Origin: Sphingomonadaceae bacterium
GTDB taxonomy: Bacteria > Pseudomonadota > Alphaproteobacteria > Sphingomonadales > Sphingomonadaceae
NCBI GenBank assembly: GCA_947477745.1
Contig: CANJUF010000014.1
Span: 1-64,000 of the forward strand
Direction: 5' to 3'
Length of the DNA stretch: 64,000 nt
Shown here one piece after another: positions 16,937 to 25,993 of this stretch; positions within the stretch are counted from its first letter, which is position 1; each line of letters begins with the position of its first letter. The notes under the pieces are model-generated. The model had not been told where the DNA came from. It searched no databases and worked only from the letters and a program-made list of their open reading frames with translations. The translations under genes were made by a program, and so were the position numbers.

Positions 16937-17347
16937 TCAGCTCTCGAGGATCAGCCGTGTCAGCTTCAGGTTGGCGATCTTCCAGCCATCGGCGGTGCGG
17001 CGGTATTCCTCGTGATAATGGCCGAAGCCGGTCATCGTGTTGCCATCCGGCCAGAGCAGCCGGTCCTGCATTGCCCAGATGACCTTGGCGCTGTCACCGT
17101 CGATCGTTATTTGCGGAGCGTGGACCTGATGGCAGGTCTTCACTTCAGCCAGCAACTTGCTGAGCGGCCATACGAAATCGTCGCGCGAGGTCGTGGGCGG
17201 CGAACCCGATTCTGGAACGTCGACAACGACGTCCTCGGTAAAGACCTGCGACCACGCCTCCCACTGCTTGGTATCGAGCAGGCGGCAATAGTCTGCCTTG
17301 GTATTGCAGATCGCCAGCCAGTCGGCGAAATCGGGCTGTGATGCCAT
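16937..17347 (-). CDS. SnoaL/NTF2-like family protein
   Basis: A 136-residue cone-shaped NTF2-fold protein: CNTKADYCRLLDTKQWEAWSQVFTEDVVVDVPES followed by HQVHAPQITIDGDSAKVIWAMQDRLLWPDG and GHYHEEYRRTADGWKIANLKLTRL, the standard SnoaL_4 pattern. Members act as small hydratases, isomerases or dehydratases of steroid-like or polyketide substrates. Its place between SDR/ALDH genes and the sulfur-activation genes suggests a catabolic accessory enzyme, but the reaction is not known. Confidence 0.82.
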   Translation of the reverse strand: MASQPDFADWLAICNTKADYCRLLDTKQWEAWSQVFTEDVVVDVPESGSPPTTSRDDFVWPLSKLLAEVKTCHQVHAPQITIDGDSAKVIWAMQDRLLWPDGNTMTGFGHYHEEYRRTADGWKIANLKLTRLILES

Positions 17348-17448
17348 GTCCGGTCTTCTCCCACGCGCTTCGCAGCCGGAAGGCAGGAACGCGCGGTGAC
17401 CTTATCGCCCGCGCCGCGCCGCGCAAGGGGGCTGGCGCAAACAGGGCC

Positions 17449-18186
17449 TCAAGGAAGGCGCGCAACCTCGTCGAGCACCCGCTGCGCGTGCTCTTTCCGG
17501 CAGATCAGGAGGTCGGGCATGTAGGTGTCGCGCTGGTTGTAGACCAGCGGCCTGCCATCGATGCGCGAACAGTGCAGGCCGTGTGCCAGCGCCACCGCGA
17601 CCGGGGCGCAGCTATCCCACTCGTACTGCCCGCCCGAGTGCAGGTAGATGTCGGCCAGCCCCAGCACGATTGCCATGGCCTTGGCTCCGGCCGAGCCCAT
17701 CGGCAGCAGTTCGGCCTTCAGCCTTTCAGCAACGGCAGTGGCTTCCTTGGCCGGACGAGTGCGGCTGACGACCATCCGCAGTGTATCTGGGGCAGCGGGA
17801 ACCACGCCGGGGCTTTGCGTGCTCAGCACCTTGCCGGCTCCCGGCATTGCCACCGCGCCGATTGTTGCAACGCCGTCGATTGCGAGGCCGACATGGACCG
17901 CCCAGTCAGCCCGCTCCTCGCCATATTCGCGCGTGCCATCCACCGGATCGACGATCCACACCCGGCCCTTCGACAAACGCTCATCGGTGTCCTTGCTCTC
18001 TTCCGACAGCAGGCCGTCATCGGGACGCTGCTGGCGCAGGGCGTGGACAAGGAACTGGTTGGCGGTCTGGTCGCCCGCCACGCCAAGCGACTTGCCTTCG
18101 AACATGCCCGAGGCGCGCACGTCGAGCAGGATCTTGCCGGCAACTTCGGCGAGATGGATCGCGAGTTCGCCATCGCTCATGCTCAT
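17449..18186 (-). CDS. cysQ: 3'(2'),5'-bisphosphate nucleotidase CysQ (PAP phosphatase)
   Basis: A 245-residue phosphatase of the inositol monophosphatase fold that removes the 3'-phosphate of PAP, the product of PAPS use. Metal sites are visible: LLSEESKD (Glu pair), WIVDPVDGTREY (DPxDGT motif) and the later YEWDSCAP. The ATG overlaps the cysNC stop (ATGA), so the three genes cysD-cysNC-cysQ form one operon. Its presence fits PAP release by the nearby sulfotransferase as well as by assimilatory sulfate reduction. Confidence 0.9.
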   Translation of the reverse strand: MSMSDGELAIHLAEVAGKILLDVRASGMFEGKSLGVAGDQTANQFLVHALRQQRPDDGLLSEESKDTDERLSKGRVWIVDPVDGTREYGEERADWAVHVGLAIDGVATIGAVAMPGAGKVLSTQSPGVVPAAPDTLRMVVSRTRPAKEATAVAERLKAELLPMGSAGAKAMAIVLGLADIYLHSGGQYEWDSCAPVAVALAHGLHCSRIDGRPLVYNQRDTYMPDLLICRKEHAQRVLDEVARLP

Positions 18187-20111
18187 CAGATGTCCCCCAG
18201 CAGCTTGTCGACGATGAAGCTTGCCGCTTCCTCCGGGCTCATCGAGGTCGTGTCGATGCGGATCTCGGGGCTTGCAGGCGCTTCATAGGGGCTGTCTATC
18301 CCCGTGAAATTCTTGAGCTCGCCAGAACGCGCCTTCTTGTAGAGTCCCTTGACGTCGCGCGCTTCAGCCACTTCGAGCGGAGTGTCGATGAACACTTCGA
18401 CGAATTCGCCTTCGGGAAGCATCGCACGCACCATTTCGCGCTCCGCCCGGAACGGCGAAATGAAGGCAGTCACGACGATCAGCCCGGCATCGGCCATCAG
18501 CTTGGCGACCTCGCCGACGCGGCGGATATTCTCGATCCGGTCGGCCTCGGTGAAGCCCAGGTCCTTGTTGAGGCCGTGACGCACGTTGTCGCCATCGAGC
18601 AGGAAGGTGTGCCGGTTCATCCGGTAGAGCTTTTTCTCGACCAGATTGGCGATGGTTGACTTGCCCGAGCCCGAAAGCCCGGTGAACCACAGCACCGCGG
18701 GCTTCTGGTTCTTGAGGTCGGCGTGCTGCCTGCGGCCGATATCGAGCGCCTGCCAGTGCACGTTCTGCGCCCGGCGCAGACTGAAATGCAGCATGCCGGC
18801 GGCAACCGTGGCGTTGGACATCTTGTCGATCAGGATGAAACCGCCGAGCGCCTGGTCCTGCTCATAGGATTCGAACACGATCGGCTTATCGGTAGCGATC
18901 TCTGCGACGCCGATCTCGTTGAGTTCGAGCGTTTGCGCAGCATTGCGCGCCATCGTGTTGACGTCGACCTTGAATTTCGGCTCCTGCACCGTGACCGAAA
19001 CCATCTGTGCGCCGAGTTTGAGCCAGTACCCGCGGCCAACGTGCAGCGGCTCGTCCGCCATCCATACCAGAGTCGCCTCGAACTGGTCCGAGACTTCGGG
19101 CGGCGCGTCGGCCACCGAAATCACGTCTCCACGCGAACAGTCGATCTCATCAGCAAGGCAGATCGTCACCGATTGCCCGGCCACGGCCTGCTCAAGTTCG
19201 CCGTCGAAGGTCACGATCTTCGAGACGGTGCTGGTCTTGCCCGAAGGCAGGACGCGAATGGCGTCGCCCGGAGCAACCGACCCGGTCGCGATCAGGCCGG
19301 AAAAGCCACGGAAATCGAGGTTTGGGCGGTTGACCCACTGCACCGGCATGCGGAACGGTTTGCCCTGGTCGAGCGTCGAATCGACTTCCACCGTCTCAAG
19401 GTGATCGACCAGCGTCGGGCCGGTGTACCACGGCGTATTTTCCGAAAGCGTGGTGATATTGTCACCTTTGAAGCCCGAAATCGGCATCGGCACGAAATCG
19501 GTGATGCCGATCTCCTTGGCGAACTTGCGGTAATCGGCGACGATATGCTCGAAGGTGGACTGGTCGTAATCGACCAGGTCCATCTTGTTCACCGCCAGCA
19601 CGATGTTCCTGATGCCGATCAGGTGCGCGAGGTAGCTGTGACGGCGGGTTTGCGTGAGCACGCCCTTGCGCGCGTCGATCAGGATCACCGCTAGGTCGGC
19701 GGTCGAGGCGCCGGTGACCATGTTGCGGGTGTATTGTTCGTGGCCGGGGGTATCGGCGACGATGAACTTGCGCTTCTCGGTCGAGAAAAAGCGGTAGGCA
19801 ACATCGATGGTGATGCCCTGTTCGCGCTCAGCGGCGAGGCCATCGACCAGCAGCGCAAAGTCGATCTCCTGGCCCTGCGTGCCGACCCGCTTCGAATCGT
19901 CCTTCAGCGCGGCAAGCTGATCTTCGAAGATCATCTTCGAATCGTAAAGCAGCCGCCCGATCAGGGTGGATTTGCCATCATCGACGCTGCCGCAGGTGAT
20001 GAAACGCAGCATGGTCTTGTGCTGATGCTGATCGAGATAGGCGTCGATGTCCTTGGCGATCAGTTCGTCAACGACGTAGATGGGCTCTTCGGTGGTGCTG
20101 TTGTCGGCCAT
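18186..20111 (-). CDS. cysNC: Bifunctional sulfate adenylyltransferase subunit 1 / adenylylsulfate kinase
   Basis: A 641-residue fusion. Residues 1 to about 440 are the EF-Tu-like GTPase Cys[10 protein letters not shown] (41-49), DTPGHEQYT and NKMDLVDY. The rest, from about 455, is the APS kinase CysC with its own P-loop [19 protein letters not shown] and the [15 protein letters not shown] motif. Together with CysD it makes APS and then phosphorylates it to PAPS. The start codon overlaps the cysD stop (TGATG) and the stop overlaps cysQ (ATGA). Length is normal for the fused form. Confidence 0.97.
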   Translation of the reverse strand: MADNSTTEEPIYVVDELIAKDIDAYLDQHQHKTMLRFITCGSVDDGKSTLIGRLLYDSKMIFEDQLAALKDDSKRVGTQGQEIDFALLVDGLAAEREQGITIDVAYRFFSTEKRKFIVADTPGHEQYTRNMVTGASTADLAVILIDARKGVLTQTRRHSYLAHLIGIRNIVLAVNKMDLVDYDQSTFEHIVADYRKFAKEIGITDFVPMPISGFKGDNITTLSENTPWYTGPTLVDHLETVEVDSTLDQGKPFRMPVQWVNRPNLDFRGFSGLIATGSVAPGDAIRVLPSGKTSTVSKIVTFDGELEQAVAGQSVTICLADEIDCSRGDVISVADAPPEVSDQFEATLVWMADEPLHVGRGYWLKLGAQMVSVTVQEPKFKVDVNTMARNAAQTLELNEIGVAEIATDKPIVFESYEQDQALGGFILIDKMSNATVAAGMLHFSLRRAQNVHWQALDIGRRQHADLKNQKPAVLWFTGLSGSGKSTIANLVEKKLYRMNRHTFLLDGDNVRHGLNKDLGFTEADRIENIRRVGEVAKLMADAGLIVVTAFISPFRAEREMVRAMLPEGEFVEVFIDTPLEVAEARDVKGLYKKARSGELKNFTGIDSPYEAPASPEIRIDTTSMSPEEAASFIVDKLLGDI

Positions 20112-21025
20112 CAGAAGTAGCCCTCCTGCTTCTTCTTCTCCATGCCCGCGCCGCCCGCGTCCTTGTCGATCACGCGGCCCTGCCGTTCTGACGTGGTGGT
20201 CAGCAGCGTTTCCTGGATCACTTCGGGGAGCGTCTTCGCCTCGCTCTCGACCGCGCCGGTCAGCGGAAAACAGCCGAGCGTGCGGAAGCGGACAGACTTT
20301 GTTTCGGTTTCGGGACGATAGCCCAGGATCTTTTCGATCCGGTCCATGTCATCGGCCATGAACAGCTGACCTTCCCACATGTAAGTCGGACGCGGAGCGG
20401 CGAAATAGAGCGGCACGATCGGGATATGGTTTAGGTGGATATATTGCCACACATCAAGCTCGGTCCAGTTCGAGATCGGGAAGACGCGGATCGATTCGCC
20501 CTTGTTTTTCCTGGCGTTGTAGAGGTTCCACAGTTCGGGACGCTGGTTCTTCGGATCCCAGCCGTGGCTGGCAGTGCGGAATGAAAAGATGCGCTCCTTG
20601 GCGCGGCTCTTTTCCTCGTCGCGACGAGCGCCGCCGAAAGCCGCATCAAAGCCATGCATGTCGAGCGCCTGCTTGAGCCCTTCGGTTTTCCACATGTCGG
20701 TATGAAGCGGCCCATGCTCGAAAGGATTGATCCCCTTTTCAGCCGCTTCCGGGTTCTGATAGACAAGCAGCTCCATGCCGCTTTCGCGCGCCATCTTGTC
20801 GCGCAGTTCGTACATCGCCTTGAACTTCCACGTCGTATCGACATGGAGGAGCGGGAACGGCGGCGGCGAAGGATAGAACGCCTTGCGCGCCAGATGCAGC
20901 ATCACCGCGCTGTCCTTACCTACCGAATAGAGCATGACCGGCTTTTCAGCCTCGGCCACGACCTCGCGGATGATATGGATCGATTCGGCCTCGAGCCGTT
21001 CAAGATGAGTCAGCGTCGTGTTCAT
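20111..21025 (-). CDS. cysD: Sulfate adenylyltransferase subunit 2
   Basis: A 304-residue ATP sulfurylase small subunit that adenylates sulfate using the GTPase activity of CysN. The start [20 protein letters not shown] at ATG 21025 matches the family and has AAGAAGG upstream. The PP-loop nucleotide motif [12 protein letters not shown], then [10 protein letters not shown] and [17 protein letters not shown], are diagnostic. First gene of the cysD-cysNC-cysQ operon, with 103 bases separating it from the upstream minus-strand metallo-hydrolase gene. Confidence 0.97.
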   Translation of the reverse strand: MNTTLTHLERLEAESIHIIREVVAEAEKPVMLYSVGKDSAVMLHLARKAFYPSPPPFPLLHVDTTWKFKAMYELRDKMARESGMELLVYQNPEAAEKGINPFEHGPLHTDMWKTEGLKQALDMHGFDAAFGGARRDEEKSRAKERIFSFRTASHGWDPKNQRPELWNLYNARKNKGESIRVFPISNWTELDVWQYIHLNHIPIVPLYFAAPRPTYMWEGQLFMADDMDRIEKILGYRPETETKSVRFRTLGCFPLTGAVESEAKTLPEVIQETLLTTTSERQGRVIDKDAGGAGMEKKKQEGYF

Positions 21026-21128
21026 GGTTCGCCTTCTTTGGGACATCGCATGTGTCAGAGCGCGGCTTTCGCCACAACCAAGACAATTTTGCCGCATGTA
21101 AAGATTGGCAAGGCCCGCAGGGCGCGGA

Positions 21129-22373
21129 TCAGGCGTTACCCAGCGCTTCCTCGCACTCCGCGATTTCCGATCGCAGCCACATCGTTTCGGAGAGGTTCTG
21201 GCCGCCCGATCGTTCCAGCAGCAAGGCGCTGGCATCGCGCTTGACCTCGAGCGCGGCCTTTTCGCCGGGCGAAGCGTTCAGTGCGATCTCGACCAGGTGC
21301 AGCGCCTCAAGCGGCTCCCCTGCGCCGAGCCGCCGGCGCGCCTGCGCCGCCAGCTTGTCCGCGCCGCCGGCAAGCTCGGCAATATCAGCGTGAACCGAGC
21401 TGCGCGGCACGCCGAACAGTTCGGGGGTGCCGTCCTCGTAGTGAAACCACCCTGAATATTCGCGCCAGATCGACTTGACCGCCCAACTTGCCTTGCCATG
21501 AAACTCGCCGATGGCGAGCTCTGCCGGCAGCTTGATCTCGCGCATCAACGTGTGGACGGTCTTGCCCGCCTTCATGCCTTGAAGCGTGTAATTGCGCGTC
21601 CATTCGACCGCATCGATCATCTTCGTGAGGTCCGCGCGAATTTGCGCCGTCCCCACGATCGGCTGACCATGACCGGTGATCAGCAGTTCCGCGCCAAGAT
21701 CGCGTATCCGCCGCATCGCCTTGAGGTAATTCTGCACAAGCCGCGGCTTGTCGCCGCGCAGGGTGTTGAGGAACGGGAACGACAGCCAGACCGGCCCGTG
21801 GACGTTGCCGATGAATGCAACTTTCTCTTTCGGCATCCACACGACAAGGCTGTCGACCGTCTCGCCCTCGGGCGTGCTGATCAGCTCGAAGGTGCGCTCG
21901 CCCACGGTGACCGTCATCTCGCGCTCGACCAACACGTCTGGCTCGATCGGGCCGGGATCGGGCGGACGGGCATTGTTGCCCAGCACCGCACCCCATAGCT
22001 TGCGCGTGCGCGGCCCGAAGTAAGGCTGCAGGTCCATCATGTCGAACAGCGCTTGCGCAAAGCCCGGCCCGCCGACTACCTTGGTATCAGGCTCACGGAA
22101 TGCCTTGAGCCCGCCGAAATGATCGGCATGGCTTTGCGTCAGGATAATATAGCGGAGCGGCCCGGTGCGGCGAGGCGCCAGCAGCGTGACGTTCTTTTCC
22201 GCGTTGGGGGAGAACCCGGTGTTGACCATCACGTCGCCATCCCGGGTGCTGACGAGATAGGCGTTTGACGAATCGTGCACCATCCAGATGAAGTCGGTGA
22301 TCTTCTCCGCCTCGGTCTGGTTCCTGTTTGCCAGAACCAGATCGGCCAATGCCGGCTGTTTGGTTTCGGCCAT
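21129..22373 (-). CDS. MBL-fold protein with alkylsulfatase-like dimerisation domain
   Basis: A 414-residue protein. The N-terminal metallo-beta-lactamase fold has [12 protein letters not shown], so the first His of the usual HxHxDH motif is Gln, and a later GHGQPIVG loop. From about residue 270 ([36 protein letters not shown] and the helical tail [21 protein letters not shown]) it matches the alkyl-sulfatase dimerisation domain. No signal peptide is visible, so it is probably cytosolic, unlike the secreted SdsA type. Neighbouring PAPS synthesis and a sulfotransferase make a sulfate-ester substrate attractive (inference). It lies 2 bases after the alcohol dehydrogenase. Confidence 0.8.
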   Translation of the reverse strand: MAETKQPALADLVLANRNQTEAEKITDFIWMVHDSSNAYLVSTRDGDVMVNTGFSPNAEKNVTLLAPRRTGPLRYIILTQSHADHFGGLKAFREPDTKVVGGPGFAQALFDMMDLQPYFGPRTRKLWGAVLGNNARPPDPGPIEPDVLVEREMTVTVGERTFELISTPEGETVDSLVVWMPKEKVAFIGNVHGPVWLSFPFLNTLRGDKPRLVQNYLKAMRRIRDLGAELLITGHGQPIVGTAQIRADLTKMIDAVEWTRNYTLQGMKAGKTVHTLMREIKLPAELAIGEFHGKASWAVKSIWREYSGWFHYEDGTPELFGVPRSSVHADIAELAGGADKLAAQARRRLGAGEPLEALHLVEIALNASPGEKAALEVKRDASALLLERSGGQNLSETMWLRSEIAECEEALGNA

Positions 22374-22375
22374 GG

Positions 22376-23392
22376 TCAGCTATCCTCGAACTGGATCATT
22401 ACCTTGGCCGATTGCGGCGTTCCGGCGATCTTGAGCCCGTCGAGCACGCTTTCGAACGGCAGGTGATGGCTGATCATCGATGCGATCTTGTCCTTGAGGC
22501 GGGTCATCGAAGCGACCACATCGGGCATTTCGGTGGGATATCCGATCGCGCTGGTGATCTCGACTTCGCTGGTCAGCATCTGGCCTAGCGGAACAGGTAC
22601 GTCGCCGTGATAAACCGCCGTCATGACGATCCGCGCGTGCGCCTTGGACATCGAGATCGCATCGGGAATGATGCTCGGCGCGCCTGCGGCATCGAGCCAT
22701 GCGTCGGTATCCGCCATCGGCCTGCCAAGCATGTCCGCGCCATGTCCGTGATACTCCATGACCTTGGTGCGCAGATCCTCGCGCGAAGGGTTGATCGTGT
22801 ACTTGGCGCCGAGTGCCCTGGCGCGCTCCAGCCGCTCATCGGACAAGTCGACTACGATCAGTTCCTCGACTCCGCGGTCAGCCAGCCACAGCACCATGCC
22901 CAGCCCGATCGGCCCGCAGCCTAACACCACGACCTTCTGGCCCGCCTTGGCCTGCGCGCGGTTGACCCCATGCAGCGCCACCGCGAGCGGCTCGCACATC
23001 GCGGCGACATCATAGGGCACGCCATCGGGGATCGGCAGGAGATTGGTGCCCTTCTCGGCCTCGCGGATCAGCAATTGATCGACAAACGCGCCTTCGGGCC
23101 CGCCGCTGCCGACATTGCTGGGGGTCGCCATCGGGTTGACGATCACCGCGTCTCCGGGTGCCAGACCCGTGACTTCGCTGCCGACATGAAGCACTTCGCC
23201 CGCGCCCTCATGGCCGAGCGCGGTGGTGCCGCCCGGCTCGATCGGCATGCCGCCCCACTTGATGTAGCTGAGGTCGCTGCCGCAAATGCCGCAGGCTTTC
23301 ATCTTGAGCACCACGTCTTTCGGTCCGGCCTCGGGCAGCACGTAATCGTCGAGCCGAACGTCGCCTACGCCATGAATTGTGAGCAGTTTCAT
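22376..23392 (-). CDS. Zinc-dependent medium-chain alcohol dehydrogenase
   Basis: A 338-residue MDR enzyme; ATG 23392 follows GGGAGAGAG. Catalytic zinc ligands are in CGICGSDLSY and GHEGAGEV, and the Rossmann motif is VVLGCGPIGLG. The structural-zinc four-Cys loop of liver ADH is not evident, as in threonine/sorbitol dehydrogenase relatives. It is followed 2 bases later by the alkylsulfatase-like gene and preceded by an SDR, forming a three-gene minus-strand unit probably acting on a secondary alcohol. Confidence 0.9.
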   Translation of the reverse strand: MKLLTIHGVGDVRLDDYVLPEAGPKDVVLKMKACGICGSDLSYIKWGGMPIEPGGTTALGHEGAGEVLHVGSEVTGLAPGDAVIVNPMATPSNVGSGGPEGAFVDQLLIREAEKGTNLLPIPDGVPYDVAAMCEPLAVALHGVNRAQAKAGQKVVVLGCGPIGLGMVLWLADRGVEELIVVDLSDERLERARALGAKYTINPSREDLRTKVMEYHGHGADMLGRPMADTDAWLDAAGAPSIIPDAISMSKAHARIVMTAVYHGDVPVPLGQMLTSEVEITSAIGYPTEMPDVVASMTRLKDKIASMISHHLPFESVLDGLKIAGTPQSAKVMIQFEDS

Positions 23393-23414
23393 CGTCTCTC
23401 TCCCGAAACGCGGC

Positions 23415-24221
23415 TTACATGCCGTAAATTGGGTTGATGACCGAGCCGCCATCAACCGTGATCGTGTCGCCAGTGTGGTATCTGGAAGCATCGCTGCACA
23501 GATAGGCGGCCATGCCCTCGATGTCCTCGATCTGGCCGGCGCGCGGAATTGGCGTCCTTGAACCGAAGAAGTCTTCCATGAAGGCAACGGCTTCTTCGCC
23601 ATTGGCTTTGATCATCTCCGTGATCGTAAAGCCGACGGCAAGCGTGTTGCAGCGGATAAGGTGCGGCCCAAGTTCGACCGCCATGCCGCGGATTACCGCC
23701 GCCATTCCGGCCTTGGCTGCGGCATAGTTGCCCATCCCCTTGAGGCCCTGAAACATCGACAGGCTCCCGCACTGGACCAGCGAGCCGCCAGGATCGCCCG
23801 CCTCGGCACGCTCGACCATCATCCGCGCGCCTTCGCGCAGGGTATAGAACGCACCGTGCAGGCTGACCGACAGCAGATCGTGCCATTCGGCGCTGTCGAG
23901 TTCCAGAACCGAGTTGCGGCCCGGTGCTCGACCAGAATTGGCAAAAACGCAGTCGACCCTTCCAAAATCGGCCTTGAGCTGCCGGTATCCTTCGATCACT
24001 TCCTCTTCCGAGGCAACATCGACAGAATAGATTTCGACCCGCCCTGCACCTGCCTTCAGCAGCTTTTCCTTCGCAGCCGCGCTTTTTTCGGCATTCCGCG
24101 CCCAGATCGCGATATCGCTGCCCATCTTCGCGCAACCAGTTGCAAAGCCCAGCCCAAGACCGCCGTTGCCGCCGGTCACCATCGTCACCTTGCCAGTGCA
24201 ATCGAACAATGCGTTGCTCAT
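23415..24221 (-). CDS. Short-chain dehydrogenase/reductase
   Basis: A 268-residue SDR from ATG 24221. Nucleotide motif TGGNGGLGLGF, then CVFANSGRAPG in place of the usual NNAG, catalytic Ser in QCGSLSMF and YAAAK. The C-terminus SRYHTGDTITVDGGSVINPIYGM is typical of the family. Divergent from the sulfotransferase across 123 bases, and first gene of the SDR-ADH-MBL unit. Confidence 0.9.
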   Translation of the reverse strand: MSNALFDCTGKVTMVTGGNGGLGLGFATGCAKMGSDIAIWARNAEKSAAAKEKLLKAGAGRVEIYSVDVASEEEVIEGYRQLKADFGRVDCVFANSGRAPGRNSVLELDSAEWHDLLSVSLHGAFYTLREGARMMVERAEAGDPGGSLVQCGSLSMFQGLKGMGNYAAAKAGMAAVIRGMAVELGPHLIRCNTLAVGFTITEMIKANGEEAVAFMEDFFGSRTPIPRAGQIEDIEGMAAYLCSDASRYHTGDTITVDGGSVINPIYGM

Positions 24222-24344
24222 CGTATCCTCTCCCGTCTTCGCGCCGTGTCTTCCATATCGGCCGGGCGCTGCGTTTCGCTCGACGCTAGACTTTGCACGG
24301 CACTTGCGCCAGCCAGACTTGGCCTGAAAATAATCGCACCGGGG

Positions 24345-25517
24345 ATGCCCAACATGATCGAACCGCTTAATGCCGATGCCCTGATCGATACCGCGACCAA
24401 GGAAGTCGGCCTCGACGACTTTGGCGGCGATTCGTATCGCGAAGGGCTCGACATTCTCGTCAAGGATTACAACGCGGGGCTGGCCAAGGGCTGGATGAAC
24501 CAGAACGGCCGCGACATGACCGCACGCGATTCGGTTCATTATCTCACGCGCCGCCTGCTGGTGACCGACCATCTCAAGCAGAACCCCGCACTGACCGAGG
24601 CCAAGGTCGAGCGTCCGGTTTTCGTGATGGGCATCCCGCGCACCGGCACGACTCTTCTTTCAAACCTGCTCGCCTGCGATCCGGCGCGGCGCTCGCCGCT
24701 ATCCTGGGAGATTGACGAGCCGGTCCCGCCGGCCGCGCCAGGCATGACCATGACCGATCCCCGCGCGCTGGCCCGGCTTCAGCAGGAGGAACAGATCCGC
24801 AAGGTCATGCCCGGCGTCTCGAAATACTATCGCGGCTCGGCCATCTACCCGAACGAATGCGTGTTTTTTCTCGCGCACGACTTCAAGACGCTGATGATCG
24901 AATCGAAGGGCCGCCTGCCCGAATACCGCGAGTTCATTTTCAGTTGCAGCATGGCCTCGGCTTACGCCTATCACCGCAAATTCCTGCAACTGCTCCAAGG
25001 CAACAATCCCGGTGTCTGGAACCTCAAGATGCCCAGCCACACGCTGCATCTCGGCGATCTGACCAGCGAATATCCCGATGCGCGGCTGATCTATACGCAC
25101 CGCGACCCCTTGGCCGCGGTCGGCTCGTTCTGCTCGCTGATCCGCTTTGCCTTCTCGATGACGACCGATACGCCGCCGCTCGACTGGATCGCCGAGAACT
25201 GCCTTTGGCAAGCGACCGAGCATTCCGGCCGCGCGATGGATTTCCGCGACCAGCACGGCGAAGACAGTGTCATCGACGTCCACTACGCCGACCTGCTCGA
25301 CCGGCCGATGGAAACCATGGAACGGCTCTATGCCTCGCTTGGCGATGAGTTCACCGACGCGGCGCGCAGCGGCATGCAGGCCTGGATTGACGACAATCCG
25401 CAGAACAAGTTCGGCAAGCACGAATACAAGCTCGACGAATTCGGCTTGAGCGAGACGAAGGTCCGCGACACATTCGAGCGGTACCTGTCGCGCTATGACG
25501 TGGCGCCCGAAGGCTGA
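24345..25517 (+). CDS. PAPS-dependent sulfotransferase family protein
   Basis: A 390-residue sulfotransferase of the Sulfotransfer_3 type, moving sulfate from PAPS to a hydroxyl or amine. The 5'-phosphosulfate loop is VFVMGIPRTGTTLLSNLL (about residues 87-104) and the 3'-phosphate region is LIYTHRDPLAAVGSFCSL. The ATG at 24345 (or 24354) sets the length. It lacks a signal peptide, so it is cytosolic, where PAPS is made by the nearby cysD-cysNC. Divergent from the SDR unit and followed by a VOC gene. Substrate unknown; a steroid- or terpenoid-type alcohol would fit the context (inference). Confidence 0.88.
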   Translation: MPNMIEPLNADALIDTATKEVGLDDFGGDSYREGLDILVKDYNAGLAKGWMNQNGRDMTARDSVHYLTRRLLVTDHLKQNPALTEAKVERPVFVMGIPRTGTTLLSNLLACDPARRSPLSWEIDEPVPPAAPGMTMTDPRALARLQQEEQIRKVMPGVSKYYRGSAIYPNECVFFLAHDFKTLMIESKGRLPEYREFIFSCSMASAYAYHRKFLQLLQGNNPGVWNLKMPSHTLHLGDLTSEYPDARLIYTHRDPLAAVGSFCSLIRFAFSMTTDTPPLDWIAENCLWQATEHSGRAMDFRDQHGEDSVIDVHYADLLDRPMETMERLYASLGDEFTDAARSGMQAWIDDNPQNKFGKHEYKLDEFGLSETKVRDTFERYLSRYDVAPEG

Positions 25518-25530
25518 GAGAGGACTATCG

Positions 25531-25986
25531 ATGTTTGCAGGAAAGCACTTCCAGAACGCCTATGTCTGCGACGACATCGATGCGGCGATCGAGGCCTTCA
25601 AGGCTGCAGGGCTGGAAAAAGAACCGCGCATCATGCATTCGAACGGTCCTGCGAATACGCCGGACGGGGTCAAGAACGTCGAGATGAAAGTCGCGATCTT
25701 TCGGCTCAACGGCCTGACTTACGAGATCATCCAACCGATCAACGACGAAACCGGCGTCTATGCCAATGCCAAGGACAATGGCGGTGCAGTGCGGTTCCAC
25801 CACACCTGCTGCCGGGTGGACGACTGGGCCGAATTGCGCGCCGACGTCGAGAAATCAGGCTTTCCGGTGGCGATGGAATACGATTACGGCGAGGGCCAGG
25901 TGAAAGCCGTCTATCTCGATGCGCGCGAAAAACTCGGCCACTACATCGAGTTCACCTGGATGCCCGAATCGATGTGGCGCGGCTAA
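25531..25986 (+). CDS. VOC-superfamily (glyoxalase-like) protein
   Basis: A 151-residue two-module VOC protein from ATG 25531, preceded by GAGAGAGGACT. Conserved positions: the first strand FQNAYVCDDIDAAIEAF, the metal-ligand-like His of VRFHHTCCRV and the terminal Glu of HYIEFTW. It begins 13 bases after the sulfotransferase and is probably co-transcribed. Activity (isomerase, lyase or dioxygenase-like) cannot be told. Confidence 0.8.
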   Translation: MFAGKHFQNAYVCDDIDAAIEAFKAAGLEKEPRIMHSNGPANTPDGVKNVEMKVAIFRLNGLTYEIIQPINDETGVYANAKDNGGAVRFHHTCCRVDDWAELRADVEKSGFPVAMEYDYGEGQVKAVYLDAREKLGHYIEFTWMPESMWRG

Positions 25987-25993
25987 TCCGCCG

